Shown: piece after piece, positions 6,811-15,766 of the stretch
Numbering within the stretch: position 1 is the first letter of the stretch
Layout: each line of letters starts with the position of its first letter
From: Xenorhabdus ishibashii
GTDB lineage: Bacteria > Pseudomonadota > Gammaproteobacteria > Enterobacterales > Enterobacteriaceae
Assembly: GCF_002632755.1 (NCBI RefSeq)
Contig: NZ_NJAK01000001.1
Location: forward strand, 1,674,001 to 1,738,000
DNA: 64,000 bases
Direction: 5' to 3'
Notes under the pieces: model-generated
Told to the model about the DNA's origin: nothing
Database searches by the model: none
The model's input: only the letters and a program-made list of their open reading frames with translations
Translations under genes and position numbers: made by a program

Positions 6811-9789
6811 CTAAAACTCACTGGTCAAACTGAGTTTGAAGGTTCTGCCTGGTGCCGGAATCATCGAACGCGTCAGCGGATCGAGATAGTAGCGGTTAGT
6901 GAGGTTTGTGCCAGTTAACTCCATTGATATAGAGGGAGTGATTTGGTAGCTAATATAGGCATCAACCGTAAATACTGGATTCCAGCGCATTGGGTTATTG
7001 GATTGCCCCTTATAAATATCTGGCAAGTCATTCATCAGCCATTTTTCATCTTTGTTTTCTGCCTTGCTGTGATAGAGCATTCGGCTGCCTAGCTCCAGTT
7101 TTTCATCAAACAGGCGGCCGCCGACGCTCAGGTTAGCTGAGTATTTTGGCTGGATAGAGGTGCGTAAATAACCGCCAGGGAAACCACCATCAATACATTC
7201 AGGTATGCCATAACGATTTTGGGAATCCAGTCTCATGACAGAATTACTGTCACAGACCTTGTTTTTCATGTTGTAAACTAGCCCCATATCGGCAAAGAAA
7301 CTGCCGTTGTCATAACGTGCCTGTAGTTCCAAACCAGCCAATTTCTGTTTCTCTAATTGGGAGAATTTATAGGTATTGTCCCTATCGAACACATTTTCAA
7401 TGATGGTGTTGTAATAAGAGAGTTTGATATCCGCATGGCGTTCAGCTTTGACTAATTGGCTGAAATCGTAGACTAAGCCGACTTCCGCGGTTCTGGCGCG
7501 TTCAGGTTTGAATTTATGGCCTATTTGATTGGTTGTAGAGCCTGAAAAACCGACGGTATCTTCAAAAATGCTGGGCATTCTTACCGCTTCGGCGTAGCGG
7601 GTATAGATACGGAAATCGTCGGTGACATAGGCCGTCGCGGAGAAAGTAGGTGCCCAAGCGTGATCCTTACGTTTTGGCGCAGGTTCCCAAGGATCGCTAA
7701 CAGCAGGACCTGGTACGCCATTTGCGTCAACTTTTTCGCCGTATTCATATTTATAGACTTCTTTGCCACTGATTGGGTCGATAACCCTTTCATTCATATC
7801 CAGTTGACCATTGAAATAGGGGTTACTATTTTTACTGAGCTTGCCATTGTTAGGATCGTAATTCCAAGTGAATTTTTCGCTAACCATTTTACGCGTTAGG
7901 CCATCACGTGAATTAATACGAGTTGTCTTAACCACAGAGTATTCAGTTTCGAGTTTATTCATAAACGCAAGCTTCTCTGCGGGACTCATTTTCAAGATAT
8001 TATTTGATTTTATAAATTGTTTTCTTTTTCTCTCCATATTAGCTTCTGTTTCGGTCATTGTTCGCCAATAACTCATTTCATGGCCGATGGTTTCTCGTTG
8101 TTTCTGATAATGGCCATCCCTTTCGGCACGTCGTTCATTAAGCAAATCATCTTGAGACCAATAAGAAACGCGCTTGGCTCCAGCATTCAGCTCCAACCAT
8201 GAAGCTGGCCGCCAGTTGAAGTTAAAGGCGAGATTGATTTCCTGGCGTTGTCCTTTCCGCGCCGGTGACTGGAAGAAATATAGATTAGTTGAATTATAAT
8301 CATCGTTGGAATCGAGGCGTTCCCGTTGGAAATTCCCCATTAAAGTCAGCTCTAAACTAGGGTGTAGGGTAAATTTATTGGAAAGATCGACACCCCAACG
8401 ATTGTTTTGAGAATGGGTGATAGCGGTATTGATCAATGTGCCATCAATATTGGCGTTTCTGCCCTCAAGGCCATCTTCCCAACGCCAGTCTCTATCGGTG
8501 GGAGTGCGTGGATATCCTCCGGCGGTGTTGGTATTGCTGGTGGTGCGAGTTGTCCATAAGTTCATGTCGAAGTCGACATAGGGATTATTCTCAGGCTGCC
8601 ACTTATAGGTCAGGTTGGCAGCTTTCTGATGAACTTTCGCTAATGGCCATTGAGGAACTTTATTTTTTTCGGGTGTAACCCAGCCCAAGCGTGAAGGCAT
8701 AATATCACCAAATTCCATATGGGTATTGCGAAACCCTAATTGTAGAGCCTGATCTTCGGTGAAATGCCAGGTATTTTTAATTAATACAGAACGCATTTCA
8801 TTGGAAGTATTGGGAACTTCATTGCCGGGGCGATAGATACGAGCAGCAAAAGGCAGATATGGGTCCAGTGTTGTCTGGACATTTTTCATGAGTTCCCTGT
8901 CATTTTCCGTAATGGGTTCATCATAGCGATGGGCGCCACCTTTTCCGGCAAAATAGTTACCCTGACGACGGTATGCATAGGCCAGCATTAGGTCAAAATA
9001 CTCCTGCCGTGTTCCTAATGCGAAACGGAAGGCATTATCTTTGAAGCCAAACAGTTTATTGTCTTTCGATGAATGAGGCGTAATTTGTAACGCCGGATCG
9101 GTTTCAACCTTATTTTGGATAAAGTCAGGAATATCTCGGTAGTCTTGCCCCAATGATAGGGATGGTGTGCGCTCTCTCACTGAGTTGCTACTGGTTTCCA
9201 GTTTAGTATTGATGCCAAAAGTTTCCCCTTTTGGCACTACATCATCAATGCCTAGGGTTTTTATAGATACGGCACCACCGACGGAACCTTTGATTCTGCG
9301 ATTCAGAGACGGGCCTTTTTCAATTTCAATACTACTGATTAGGTTTGGATCGATGTAATTGCGGTTATTGGCACCATTGTAACCGCGTCCTACGGTAATG
9401 GATTGTTCTGTACCATCAATGGTGACAGGAATGCGTCCTTGCCCCTGAACACCACGGATATTGATATCTAAAGCGCCACTATTACGGGCATCACCGCTAT
9501 ATACACCTACGGCACCTTTAATTAAATCGGCGGGAGAAGCTCCTTTGTAGCGTTCTATCTGTTTTTTGCCGATATAAATATTGGAAATATCTTTGTCATA
9601 GACTGCGTTATAACCCTCTTCATCTTTAGCGCTGTTATCCGTGACACGAATCTTGCCCAGATCTGTCTTGCTGTTTGAGGTTGTGACCGTCGCTTCGGAT
9701 TCAGCAACCAGAGGCGGTGCAGCCAGTGACAATGCCAGTGACAATGCAATAGTGATGGGGGTGAGCTGTGTTTTAACTCGGTATGCCAT
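6811..9789 (-). CDS. TonB-dependent outer-membrane receptor, probably for heme/hemophilin
   Basis: I start at the ATG preceded by TGGAGG (992 residues) rather than one four codons earlier whose codon overlaps that ribosome site. A signal peptide ends near 'APPLVAES'. The plug domain spans roughly 40-180 ('ERYKGASPADLIKGAVGVYSG', 'DINIRGVQGQGRIPVTIDG', 'IEIEKGPS'), followed by a 22-strand-type barrel ending in phenylalanine (LSLTSEF). About residues 548-710 form an unusually long, charged stretch, probably one extracellular loop; a later loop holds two cysteines (VCDSN... PECIDG) that may form a disulfide. It lies between the Slam secretor and tonB genes, as expected for a receptor taking heme from a secreted hemophilin, comparable to HphR of Acinetobacter. 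The ligand is inferred from context. Confidence 0.88.
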   Translation of the reverse strand: MAYRVKTQLTPITIALSLALSLAAPPLVAESEATVTTSNSKTDLGKIRVTDNSAKDEEGYNAVYDKDISNIYIGKKQIERYKGASPADLIKGAVGVYSGDARNSGALDINIRGVQGQGRIPVTIDGTEQSITVGRGYNGANNRNYIDPNLISSIEIEKGPSLNRRIKGSVGGAVSIKTLGIDDVVPKGETFGINTKLETSSNSVRERTPSLSLGQDYRDIPDFIQNKVETDPALQITPHSSKDNKLFGFKDNAFRFALGTRQEYFDLMLAYAYRRQGNYFAGKGGAHRYDEPITENDRELMKNVQTTLDPYLPFAARIYRPGNEVPNTSNEMRSVLIKNTWHFTEDQALQLGFRNTHMEFGDIMPSRLGWVTPEKNKVPQWPLAKVHQKAANLTYKWQPENNPYVDFDMNLWTTRTTSNTNTAGGYPRTPTDRDWRWEDGLEGRNANIDGTLINTAITHSQNNRWGVDLSNKFTLHPSLELTLMGNFQRERLDSNDDYNSTNLYFFQSPARKGQRQEINLAFNFNWRPASWLELNAGAKRVSYWSQDDLLNERRAERDGHYQKQRETIGHEMSYWRTMTETEANMERKRKQFIKSNNILKMSPAEKLAFMNKLETEYSVVKTTRINSRDGLTRKMVSEKFTWNYDPNNGKLSKNSNPYFNGQLDMNERVIDPISGKEVYKYEYGEKVDANGVPGPAVSDPWEPAPKRKDHAWAPTFSATAYVTDDFRIYTRYAEAVRMPSIFEDTVGFSGSTTNQIGHKFKPERARTAEVGLVYDFSQLVKAERHADIKLSYYNTIIENVFDRDNTYKFSQLEKQKLAGLELQARYDNGSFFADMGLVYNMKNKVCDSNSVMRLDSQNRYGIPECIDGGFPGGYLRTSIQPKYSANLSVGGRLFDEKLELGSRMLYHSKAENKDEKWLMNDLPDIYKGQSNNPMRWNPVFTVDAYISYQITPSISMELTGTNLTNRYYLDPLTRSMIPAPGRTFKLSLTSEF

Positions 9790-9806
9790 TGATGCCTCCA
9801 TTTTGG

Positions 9807-11282
9807 TTAAAAATATTTTTCCAACCTGATTAGCACTTCATTTTTGTTATAGCTGTACAGCCAATCCACATTGCTGCGGTTGTGTCGATGGCGGAAAGTG
9901 AAAGAAGGTGTCATACCCCCTATTTCAGCGGCTGGGACTCTGATAACAGCGGTATATATTTGCTCATTTTCTCGCCGCTTAACTTCAAATATCGGGTTAT
10001 AAGCATCAAAGCGGCGGGTTCTTAGCGTGGCAAACAGAGAGCCATTAATACCGGTATAAATCTGTCCGGCTATCCCTGCCCGAAAGCCCCATTGTTGATA
10101 ACTATCAGTAGGATGCAGGTCGTTATTCCGATATACCCAATCGCCACCGCCAAACAGAACAAATTCTTTGCTGATAGCATGGGATAGGGTGAGGTAGGAG
10201 GAGGTTAGTGCACCATTTTTCCAACGGTAAGTTTGCCTATGTCGCAGTTGTTTATGTTCAAGTTCAACATTAAGGGCTGTTTGCTTGGTTAATGCCCATC
10301 TCCATTCTGTTTTGGCACCTATAGAGTGAGAGAAGGTATAACCAGCACGTTGTTTATATTCATATAGAGTACCGAAGGAGGCATCGTGGTTACTACTTTT
10401 ATAGTTGTATCCTCCGACTAGCAGAAACGTATTCTCATTTTCATCATGGTAATCACGATAGTTTTCACCATAAATCAGGCCGCGACCAAAAATACCGTGA
10501 TGACCGGAAAGTTGGTAACGTCGGCTTAAAGTCGCATCATAAGACATGCCCCACGCTTTGATGGCTTTTGGTATATGGCGTTCTTTATGGCAGCCACCGT
10601 TAGGATTAGGGATTAGACAAGTTGGGGGAGACTGAGAAGACATATTCACATTATCGTTATAGGCATAACCGACCGAGAAAGAGCCACGCCAGCCATTTCT
10701 CAGTGCTATTGCTTTTAGATAACTGTCGATATTTTTCACAACCGTTTCAGGTAATTCGTTTTGTTTGCTTAATCCAGTAAACAGTTGTTCAGATTCCCTA
10801 TTTTTATGATCTTCAAAATAGACACGAGCCAGTTCTAATTTAATACGTGTGAAATCCGGTTGTTGATTCAGAATTTGTTGATAATGATAGGCGGCGAGAT
10901 CCAAATTTCCTTCAAGACGTGCCAGCCCACCCTGAGCAAAATTGACCAACATTACATCATGTTCTGGCAATTTTTGATAAGCCGAGAGAAAACGTCTGAC
11001 ATCTGACCATTGTCTATGGTTAATAGCCAGGAATAGCGCTTGGCCGATATCATTAATATTGTTTTCTACCTGAAACGTTTGCCCATTAATGACAATCAAT
11101 GAAGCATTATTTTCAACAAAAATAGGATCTGGTGTAATCAGGTTGGTTTCATTTTCCTGTTGATTATGCTGTGCTTCTTGCCAGATTTTCCGTGAGGTAT
11201 CTTCATCGGCATGAACGGGTAGGGAGAGGCATAGAGCCATAAGTGCCGTTGATAATATTGGAGTAATTCTATTTTCAGACAT
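9807..11282 (-). CDS. hrpB: Type XI secretion outer-membrane protein (Slam/DUF560), hemophilin secretor
   Basis: A 491-residue protein with signal peptide cut after 'LPVHA' (residue 25), an N-terminal periplasmic helical TPR-like region (about 80-200, e.g. 'RIKLELARVYFEDHKNRES'), and a C-terminal DUF560 beta-barrel from about 205 ('GYAYNDNVNM') to a terminal aromatic residue (IRLEKYF). This architecture is that of Slam proteins and Xenorhabdus NilB/HrpB, which move Sec-exported cargo across or onto the outer membrane. It is encoded 87 bases after the hemophilin-like cargo and 17 bases before the receptor, so cargo and secretor are cognate. The symbol follows the Xenorhabdus heme receptor protein locus (unrelated to type III hrp genes). 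Confidence 0.88.
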   Translation of the reverse strand: MSENRITPILSTALMALCLSLPVHADEDTSRKIWQEAQHNQQENETNLITPDPIFVENNASLIVINGQTFQVENNINDIGQALFLAINHRQWSDVRRFLSAYQKLPEHDVMLVNFAQGGLARLEGNLDLAAYHYQQILNQQPDFTRIKLELARVYFEDHKNRESEQLFTGLSKQNELPETVVKNIDSYLKAIALRNGWRGSFSVGYAYNDNVNMSSQSPPTCLIPNPNGGCHKERHIPKAIKAWGMSYDATLSRRYQLSGHHGIFGRGLIYGENYRDYHDENENTFLLVGGYNYKSSNHDASFGTLYEYKQRAGYTFSHSIGAKTEWRWALTKQTALNVELEHKQLRHRQTYRWKNGALTSSYLTLSHAISKEFVLFGGGDWVYRNNDLHPTDSYQQWGFRAGIAGQIYTGINGSLFATLRTRRFDAYNPIFEVKRRENEQIYTAVIRVPAAEIGGMTPSFTFRHRHNRSNVDWLYSYNKNEVLIRLEKYF

Positions 11283-11328
11283 TGGAAAACCAGATCACAA
11301 AGCTCAATTATTAGAAATAAAAACAGCG

Positions 11329-11352
11329 AACAGCGCCAAAAACAGCACTGTT
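11329..11352 (-). terminator. Intercistronic hairpin between cargo and secretor genes
   Basis: Eight-base stem (AACAGCGC/GCACTGTT on the plus strand, one G-U in RNA) with an eight-base loop. On the transcribed minus strand it is followed by a T-rich stretch (CGCTGTTTTTATTTC), so it could partly terminate or stabilise the upstream cargo mRNA and set cargo above secretor. A matching hairpin occurs in the second module. Confidence 0.55.
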
Positions 11353-11369
11353 CTCTGAAAGATTAATGA

Positions 11370-12110
11370 TTACTGTTTAGAACCACCAAAAGCAGTATCT
11401 TTGGATCTGTCATCTTCAAATGTGGTGTATCCAGCCAGACTGGATGCACTGTCGCCAAAGAAGTGACCATTGGTTGTTCCAACCAAATCATCAGTTATGG
11501 CTATACCTTCGAATTTAGCATCAGCACCAATATTGGCACTAATATCTATTGTCATTGCGGTATTTTCCATGGAACCAACCAGAGTTTGCTCACCAAAGTC
11601 AGCGGTAAATGTACCGGACAAGGCATTATCACCGCTGTACTGGTTAATACCTTGCACCACATAGGTTGCTGTACCATCGGTTGGCATATTGGTAGTGATA
11701 TCTTTGCCTGCATAGTAAACAGTATGGGTATTATCACCAGCTTGACCGGTCTGAGACCATTCACCGAAATAAACATCTGCATTGGCAACTTTGCTGAAAT
11801 TGAATACCCCCATACCACCATGAGAGCCTGGTGCACCTGCTCTTGAGATGTTATGAATCCCATTACTGTCCGCTGGTGCCATGCGAGTCAAGCCAGAAAA
11901 ACCGATGAGTTTTCCTCCACCGATGGAACTGATCCCAATACCAGGATTGCCACTCGCACCACCGTGTGAATTTGAACCCGTTTCGGTTGCACCAACCTTA
12001 ATATATGCTGATGAGCTTATTTGACTCTGCCCAAAACCGACTTCTGCCTGAGCCTGTGCCATAAATCCCAATGTGCCTAAAGCAGCGATTAATACGTTCA
12101 ACTTTTTCAT
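11370..12110 (-). CDS. hrpC: Hemophilin-like secreted heme-binding cargo of type XI secretion
   Basis: About 246 residues; two adjacent ATGs exist and the second has better spacing from GAGG. The signal peptide is cut after 'QAQA'. The mature N-terminal half is glycine- and serine-rich (about 23-115) and should be the hemophilin ligand-binding domain. The C-terminal half is an eight-stranded TbpB-type handle, recognisable by 'GINQYSGDNALSGTFTADFG' and the ending 'GHFFGDSASSLAGYTTF...DTAFGGSKQ'. There is no lipobox cysteine, so the protein should be released or non-covalently surface-held rather than lipid-anchored, like HphA, Hpl and HrpC. First gene of the heme operon, just after the Fur-like site. 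Heme as ligand is inferred from family and context. Confidence 0.82.
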   Translation of the reverse strand: MKKLNVLIAALGTLGFMAQAQAEVGFGQSQISSSAYIKVGATETGSNSHGGASGNPGIGISSIGGGKLIGFSGLTRMAPADSNGIHNISRAGAPGSHGGMGVFNFSKVANADVYFGEWSQTGQAGDNTHTVYYAGKDITTNMPTDGTATYVVQGINQYSGDNALSGTFTADFGEQTLVGSMENTAMTIDISANIGADAKFEGIAITDDLVGTTNGHFFGDSASSLAGYTTFEDDRSKDTAFGGSKQ

Positions 12111-12113
12111 CAT

Positions 12114-12661
12114 TATCCTCGTTTGGAATGGGGGATCCCTCGTTACCCAATCTTAAAAACGGCCTGATTCTATCGCGCGAGAAAAACGTACACCGTTCAA
12201 ATGATAATGTAAATGATAATTATTATTATTTGTTTCACTAATAATAAGGTTTATTAGTCAATGTATTTTTTATTTTATTGATTTTTATTTTATTTTTTAT
12301 TTTGAGAGGGATTTGAACTATCTGATTTTTTATTGAAAATGTGAGATTGGTAGATTTTATTTATTGAAGTTATTTTTTTATTAACAAATTAATTAGCATT
12401 AAAAAAGTTTCTAATGAAATTAAATTAATAGAATTATATAACAATTTACATAATTAAGAATAATTAATAAGTATGCCTTGTATGGATAAATATTCATGTC
12501 CTGTTGTGGAAAACGATTCGTTATGATGAAATTTGCGAGTAAAGAACCATTTTATCCATATATTTATTTTCTGCACTGAGGAAGCCGCCATTGAAAAAAT
12601 AAGGGGTATAGCAGTTTTCATATATCTATCTGGCTGAAAAAAGCCTAATTGGAGATGTATT
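12114..12661. other. Intergenic region between divergent cargo operon and acetyltransferase gene
   Basis: Apart from the Fur-like site it is a very AT-rich stretch (especially 12240-12480) with no credible reading frame. It must contain two divergent promoters: one for the heme operon at its left end and one for the acetyltransferase at its right end. I see no repeats or attachment-site features. Confidence 0.6.
12209..12227. promoter_or_regulatory. Fur-box-like operator upstream of the hemophilin operon
   Basis: GTAAATGATAATTATTATT matches 15 of 19 positions of the Fur consensus made of GATAAT-type hexamers, and a further GATAAT at 12203-12208 extends the array, as in multi-dimer Fur sites. 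It lies about 100 bases upstream of the cargo start. This supports iron repression of the cargo-secretor-receptor-TonB operon. Confidence 0.75.
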
Positions 12662-13426
12662 ATGGAAGCAAAAATTATTATTCAATCTGCTGAAGAAAGG
12701 ACAGATCTTGGTGATAGGGTAGAGGCGCTTATTGATAACAATTGGCCTCTATTTATGAATTATGATGCAGTCGCTGAACAACATTGGCACAAATTATATG
12801 AACCTGGCTTTAGTCACTTCCAAAAATTTGCCATTCTGCAACAGGGGAAAGAAGAGCGTCTTATTGGCCTACTGAGCTCAATTCCTTTTCCCTGGGAAAA
12901 TCATTCATTAGACCAATTGCCTGATGAAGGCTGGGATGCTGTATTTGACGCTGGGGGGAAAGCTAAGGGAAAAGTGCAAGCCAATATGGTGTCTGCCCTG
13001 AGTGTGACGGTTGATCCTGCGTTCCGCGGGCAAAATATTCCGGCTTTATTGATCAACAGTTTGAAACAAACTGCCCGATATGAAGGGTTGCAGGGGCTGG
13101 TTGTTCCCGTCAGGCCGAGTTTGAAAAGCCAATATCCCCTGCAAGATTTTATCGAATATTGTGGTTGGAAAAATGATAAAGGCGAACCGTTTGATCCGTG
13201 GATCCGCACGCATTATCGTTTAGGAGCCAAAATCATCAAGCCTGCTCTTCGCTCCATGGATATTTACGGCACAGTAGAACAGTGGCAGGCGTGGACCGGC
13301 ATGAAGTTTCCGCAAAGCGGGGAATACATCATTCCAGGTGGTCTGGTGCCATTGGTGGTGGATGCGGAAAAGCAAATGGCTTACTACATTGAACCTAATT
13401 TGTGGATGTATCACGGCCTTGATTAA
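12662..13426 (+). CDS. GNAT-fold acetyltransferase-like protein
   Basis: A 254-residue protein with GGAG seven bases before its ATG. The central segment 'MVSALSVTVDPAFRGQNIPALLINSLK' (split here for reference: beta-4 followed by RGQNIPA) matches GNAT motif A, where R/Q-x-x-G-x-A/G binds the acetyl-CoA pyrophosphate. The N-terminal residues 1-110 and the C-terminal region from about 165 are unassigned. It lies alone on the plus strand between two minus-strand type XI modules and ends tail-to-tail with the second secretor, overlapping by three bases. Whether it modifies the cargo or is merely a neighbour cannot be told; it has no signal peptide, so it acts in the cytoplasm. Confidence 0.65.
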   Translation: MEAKIIIQSAEERTDLGDRVEALIDNNWPLFMNYDAVAEQHWHKLYEPGFSHFQKFAILQQGKEERLIGLLSSIPFPWENHSLDQLPDEGWDAVFDAGGKAKGKVQANMVSALSVTVDPAFRGQNIPALLINSLKQTARYEGLQGLVVPVRPSLKSQYPLQDFIEYCGWKNDKGEPFDPWIRTHYRLGAKIIKPALRSMDIYGTVEQWQAWTGMKFPQSGEYIIPGGLVPLVVDAEKQMAYYIEPNLWMYHGLD

Positions 13427-14928
13427 AAATATTTCTCTAGCTGTATCTGTACTTCGTTTTTATCGTAATTGTATAACCAGTTCACACTACTGCGATTGTG
13501 TCGATGGTGGAAAGTTAAAGATGGTGTCATACCCAATATCTTAGCGGCAGGAAATTTAATGGCGGCAGTATAGATTTGTTCATTATCCTGGCGTCTGGCA
13601 CCCAATAATTGGTTGTAAGCGCCGAAGCGTTGTTTTCTCAGTGTGACAAGCAGCGAGCCATTAATGTGGGGGTAGATTTGTCCAGCTACTCCCGCACTTA
13701 TTCCCCATTGTTGATAGCGATCCGCTGGTTGTTCATTATTTCGATAGTTCCAATTACCACCGCCAAACAGAACTAATTTATCATTGATGGCATGCGATAG
13801 GCTGAAATAGAATGAGGAAAGTTCGCCGTCTTTCCAACTGTAAAACGGCTGATAACTCAATTTCTTATGTCCAAGTTCAACATTAAGGGCGGTTTGTTCG
13901 GTGATATCCCACTGCCATTCTATTTTGGCACCGATGGCATGGTATTCGGTACTCCCTGCACGCTGTTGATATTCAAATAGGGGGCCAAAGGAGAAATCAT
14001 GGCTCCTGTTTCTATAGTTGTAGCCACTGATCAGCAGAAACATATTTTCATTTTCGTCGTGATAATTGGGATAATTTTCACCATAAACCAGACCTCGGCC
14101 AAAAATGCCGTGATGACCGACAAGCTGGTAATGTCGGCTTAAGGTAGCGCTGTAAGTCCCACCCCATGCTTTGATAGGTTTTGGCACGCCACGTTCAATT
14201 ACGCACTTTCCCTCTTTGAAATATTGGCAGATTGGTTCCTGATTTGGAGACATATTTATATTATCGTCATAGGTATAGCCAAATGAGAATGAACCGCTCC
14301 AATCATTTCTTGAGGTTATTGCAGCCAGATAAAGGTCAATATTATTCAAAACCATTTCTGGTAACTGATATTGTTTACCGACTTCTTTAAATAACTGCGC
14401 AGATTCTTGGTTTTTGTGATCTTCAAAATAAATACGAGCCAGTTCCAGTTTAATGCGGGTAAAATTCGGTTTTTGACGTAGGATCTTTTGATAATAAGAG
14501 GTAGCAAGCGCTAAATTCCCTTTAAAATGTGCTAGTCCGCCTTGAGCAAAATCGCTGAGTAACGGATCGTGTTCAGGAATTTTTTGATAAATCGGCAAAA
14601 GACGTTTGACGTCTTGCCATTGCTGATGATTAATAGCAAAGTACAGAGCTTGACTGATGTCCTTAAGATTATTTTCAACTTTAAGTTCTTGTCCATGAGT
14701 CACGGTTAATGAGAAGCGATCTTTTATAGAAACGGAATTTAGAACTTTATTTTTCTGTTTAACTTTATTTTTCTGTTTATTGTGTTGTTGATTATATCGT
14801 GCTTCTTGCCAAATCTTGTGGTTAATATCTTCATTGGCGCAAACTGCTGGAGACAGGAATGAGATCAGCAGTACTATAAGTAATATTGGAAATATTTCCT
14901 TTTCAGTCACTTTTTTTTGATCAGACAT
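13423..14928 (-). CDS. Second Slam/DUF560 type XI secretion outer-membrane protein
   Basis: A paralogue of the first secretor. The start at 'MSDQKKVTEKEIF' gives 501 residues with a signal peptide cut after 'SPAVCA'; the 94-codon in-frame extension upstream overlaps the cargo gene and hairpin and is not protein-like. Shared segments include 'KIWQEARYNQQ', 'RIKLELARIYFEDHKNQES', 'NIDLYLAAI', 'GYTYDDNINM' and the barrel end 'QIQLEKYF'. A lysine/asparagine-rich insertion (QHNKQKNKVKQKNK) follows the mature N-terminus. Its cognate cargo lies 121 bases upstream. Unlike the first module, no receptor or TonB gene follows; the acetyltransferase converges from the other side. Confidence 0.87.
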   Translation of the reverse strand: MSDQKKVTEKEIFPILLIVLLISFLSPAVCANEDINHKIWQEARYNQQHNKQKNKVKQKNKVLNSVSIKDRFSLTVTHGQELKVENNLKDISQALYFAINHQQWQDVKRLLPIYQKIPEHDPLLSDFAQGGLAHFKGNLALATSYYQKILRQKPNFTRIKLELARIYFEDHKNQESAQLFKEVGKQYQLPEMVLNNIDLYLAAITSRNDWSGSFSFGYTYDDNINMSPNQEPICQYFKEGKCVIERGVPKPIKAWGGTYSATLSRHYQLVGHHGIFGRGLVYGENYPNYHDENENMFLLISGYNYRNRSHDFSFGPLFEYQQRAGSTEYHAIGAKIEWQWDITEQTALNVELGHKKLSYQPFYSWKDGELSSFYFSLSHAINDKLVLFGGGNWNYRNNEQPADRYQQWGISAGVAGQIYPHINGSLLVTLRKQRFGAYNQLLGARRQDNEQIYTAAIKFPAAKILGMTPSLTFHHRHNRSSVNWLYNYDKNEVQIQLEKYF

Positions 14929-15006
14929 AGTAAAACCCGATTCATAAGGCCCATATTTATTTGAAAGAAAGAAGTTGTAAATAAATAGGGTAAAGAAGAT
15001 GAAAAG

Positions 15007-15035
15007 GAAAACAGTGTCAAAATGGCACTGTTTTC
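15007..15035 (-). terminator. Intercistronic hairpin in the second cargo-secretor pair
   Basis: A perfect ten-base stem (GAAAACAGTG/CACTGTTTTC) with a nine-base loop, followed on the minus strand by CTTTTC. Same position and similar core (ACAGTG/CACTGT) as the hairpin in the first module. Probably a partial terminator or 3' stabiliser of the cargo mRNA. Confidence 0.6.
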
Positions 15036-15049
15036 TGGAAAATAAATAC

Positions 15050-15766
15050 TTATTCTTTAGCACCGCCGAAAGCAGTATCTTTGTTTCTGTCGCCATCAAA
15101 TTTGGCATACCCTGCCAGAGCGGCGGCGGAATCACCGTAGAATTTCCCATCGGTAACCCCATGAATATTACCGTTGGCGGTGGCCTTACCTGTAAATCCG
15201 GCATTGTCATTTATATTGGCATCAATACTAATATTTAGTGAGTCATTTTTCAGTGAGCCATTCAATTTTTTGGTACCAAAGTTTGCAACTAATTTGCCGA
15301 AGAGGAGATTATTGCCGTTATATTGGTTCAGACCTTTTACTGTATAGGTCGCAGTGCCGCCAGTTGGCAGATTGGTTGTAGCATCTTTACCCGCATAAAA
15401 AACAGTATGGGTAGCATCCGATTTATCGGGCGTTTTTTGAGCCCATTCACCAAAGTAAACTTCTGTATTGGGAATCTGACCGATATCGATATACTGGTTC
15501 TCGATGCCGAGCGCTTTACCGTTCTTCTCGGCATGATAAATGCCATTATTGTCGCGTTTAGCGTAAGATTTCAGTTTGGAGGCTGGAAGTAATAGACCTT
15601 TTGCTATAGGTAAAGTGATACCCAGAGCAGGTTCACCATCTACCTCTCCTATTACAAGGTGTGGATTGGTGTCTTGTTGGCTTATACCATACTCAACTTT
15701 TGCCTGAACCTGTGTAGTAAACCCAAGAACACCTAATATGGCGATTAATATATTGACCTTTTTCAT
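15050..15766 (-). CDS. Second, diverged hemophilin-like type XI secretion cargo
   Basis: Start at 'MKKVNILIAILGVLGFTTQ' (238 residues) gives a clean signal peptide cut after 'QVQA'; the 61-codon upstream extension is not signal-like. No lipobox. The C-terminal half matches the cargo handle of the first protein: 'VKGLNQYNGNNLLFGKLVANFG', shown here only in part, and the ending 'GKFYGDSAAALAGYAKF...DTAFGGAKE'. The N-terminal ligand-binding half differs: the Gly/Ser-rich stretch is replaced by a Lys/Asp-rich one ('KSYAKRDNNGIYHAEKNG'), so ligand or affinity may differ. Both carry the conserved 'VYFGEW' and 'HTVFYAGKD' segments. No Fur-like site is evident upstream. Confidence 0.8.
   Translation of the reverse strand: MKKVNILIAILGVLGFTTQVQAKVEYGISQQDTNPHLVIGEVDGEPALGITLPIAKGLLLPASKLKSYAKRDNNGIYHAEKNGKALGIENQYIDIGQIPNTEVYFGEWAQKTPDKSDATHTVFYAGKDATTNLPTGGTATYTVKGLNQYNGNNLLFGKLVANFGTKKLNGSLKNDSLNISIDANINDNAGFTGKATANGNIHGVTDGKFYGDSAAALAGYAKFDGDRNKDTAFGGAKE

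Noticed and set aside
9167..9829. Plus-strand open frames antisense to the receptor gene
   Set aside because: No ribosome sites or family similarity; they are shadows of the real minus-strand gene.
14929..15210. N-terminal extension of the second secretor frame by 94 codons
   Set aside because: It overlaps the end of the cargo gene and a perfect hairpin, and a proper signal peptide starts at the internal ATG.
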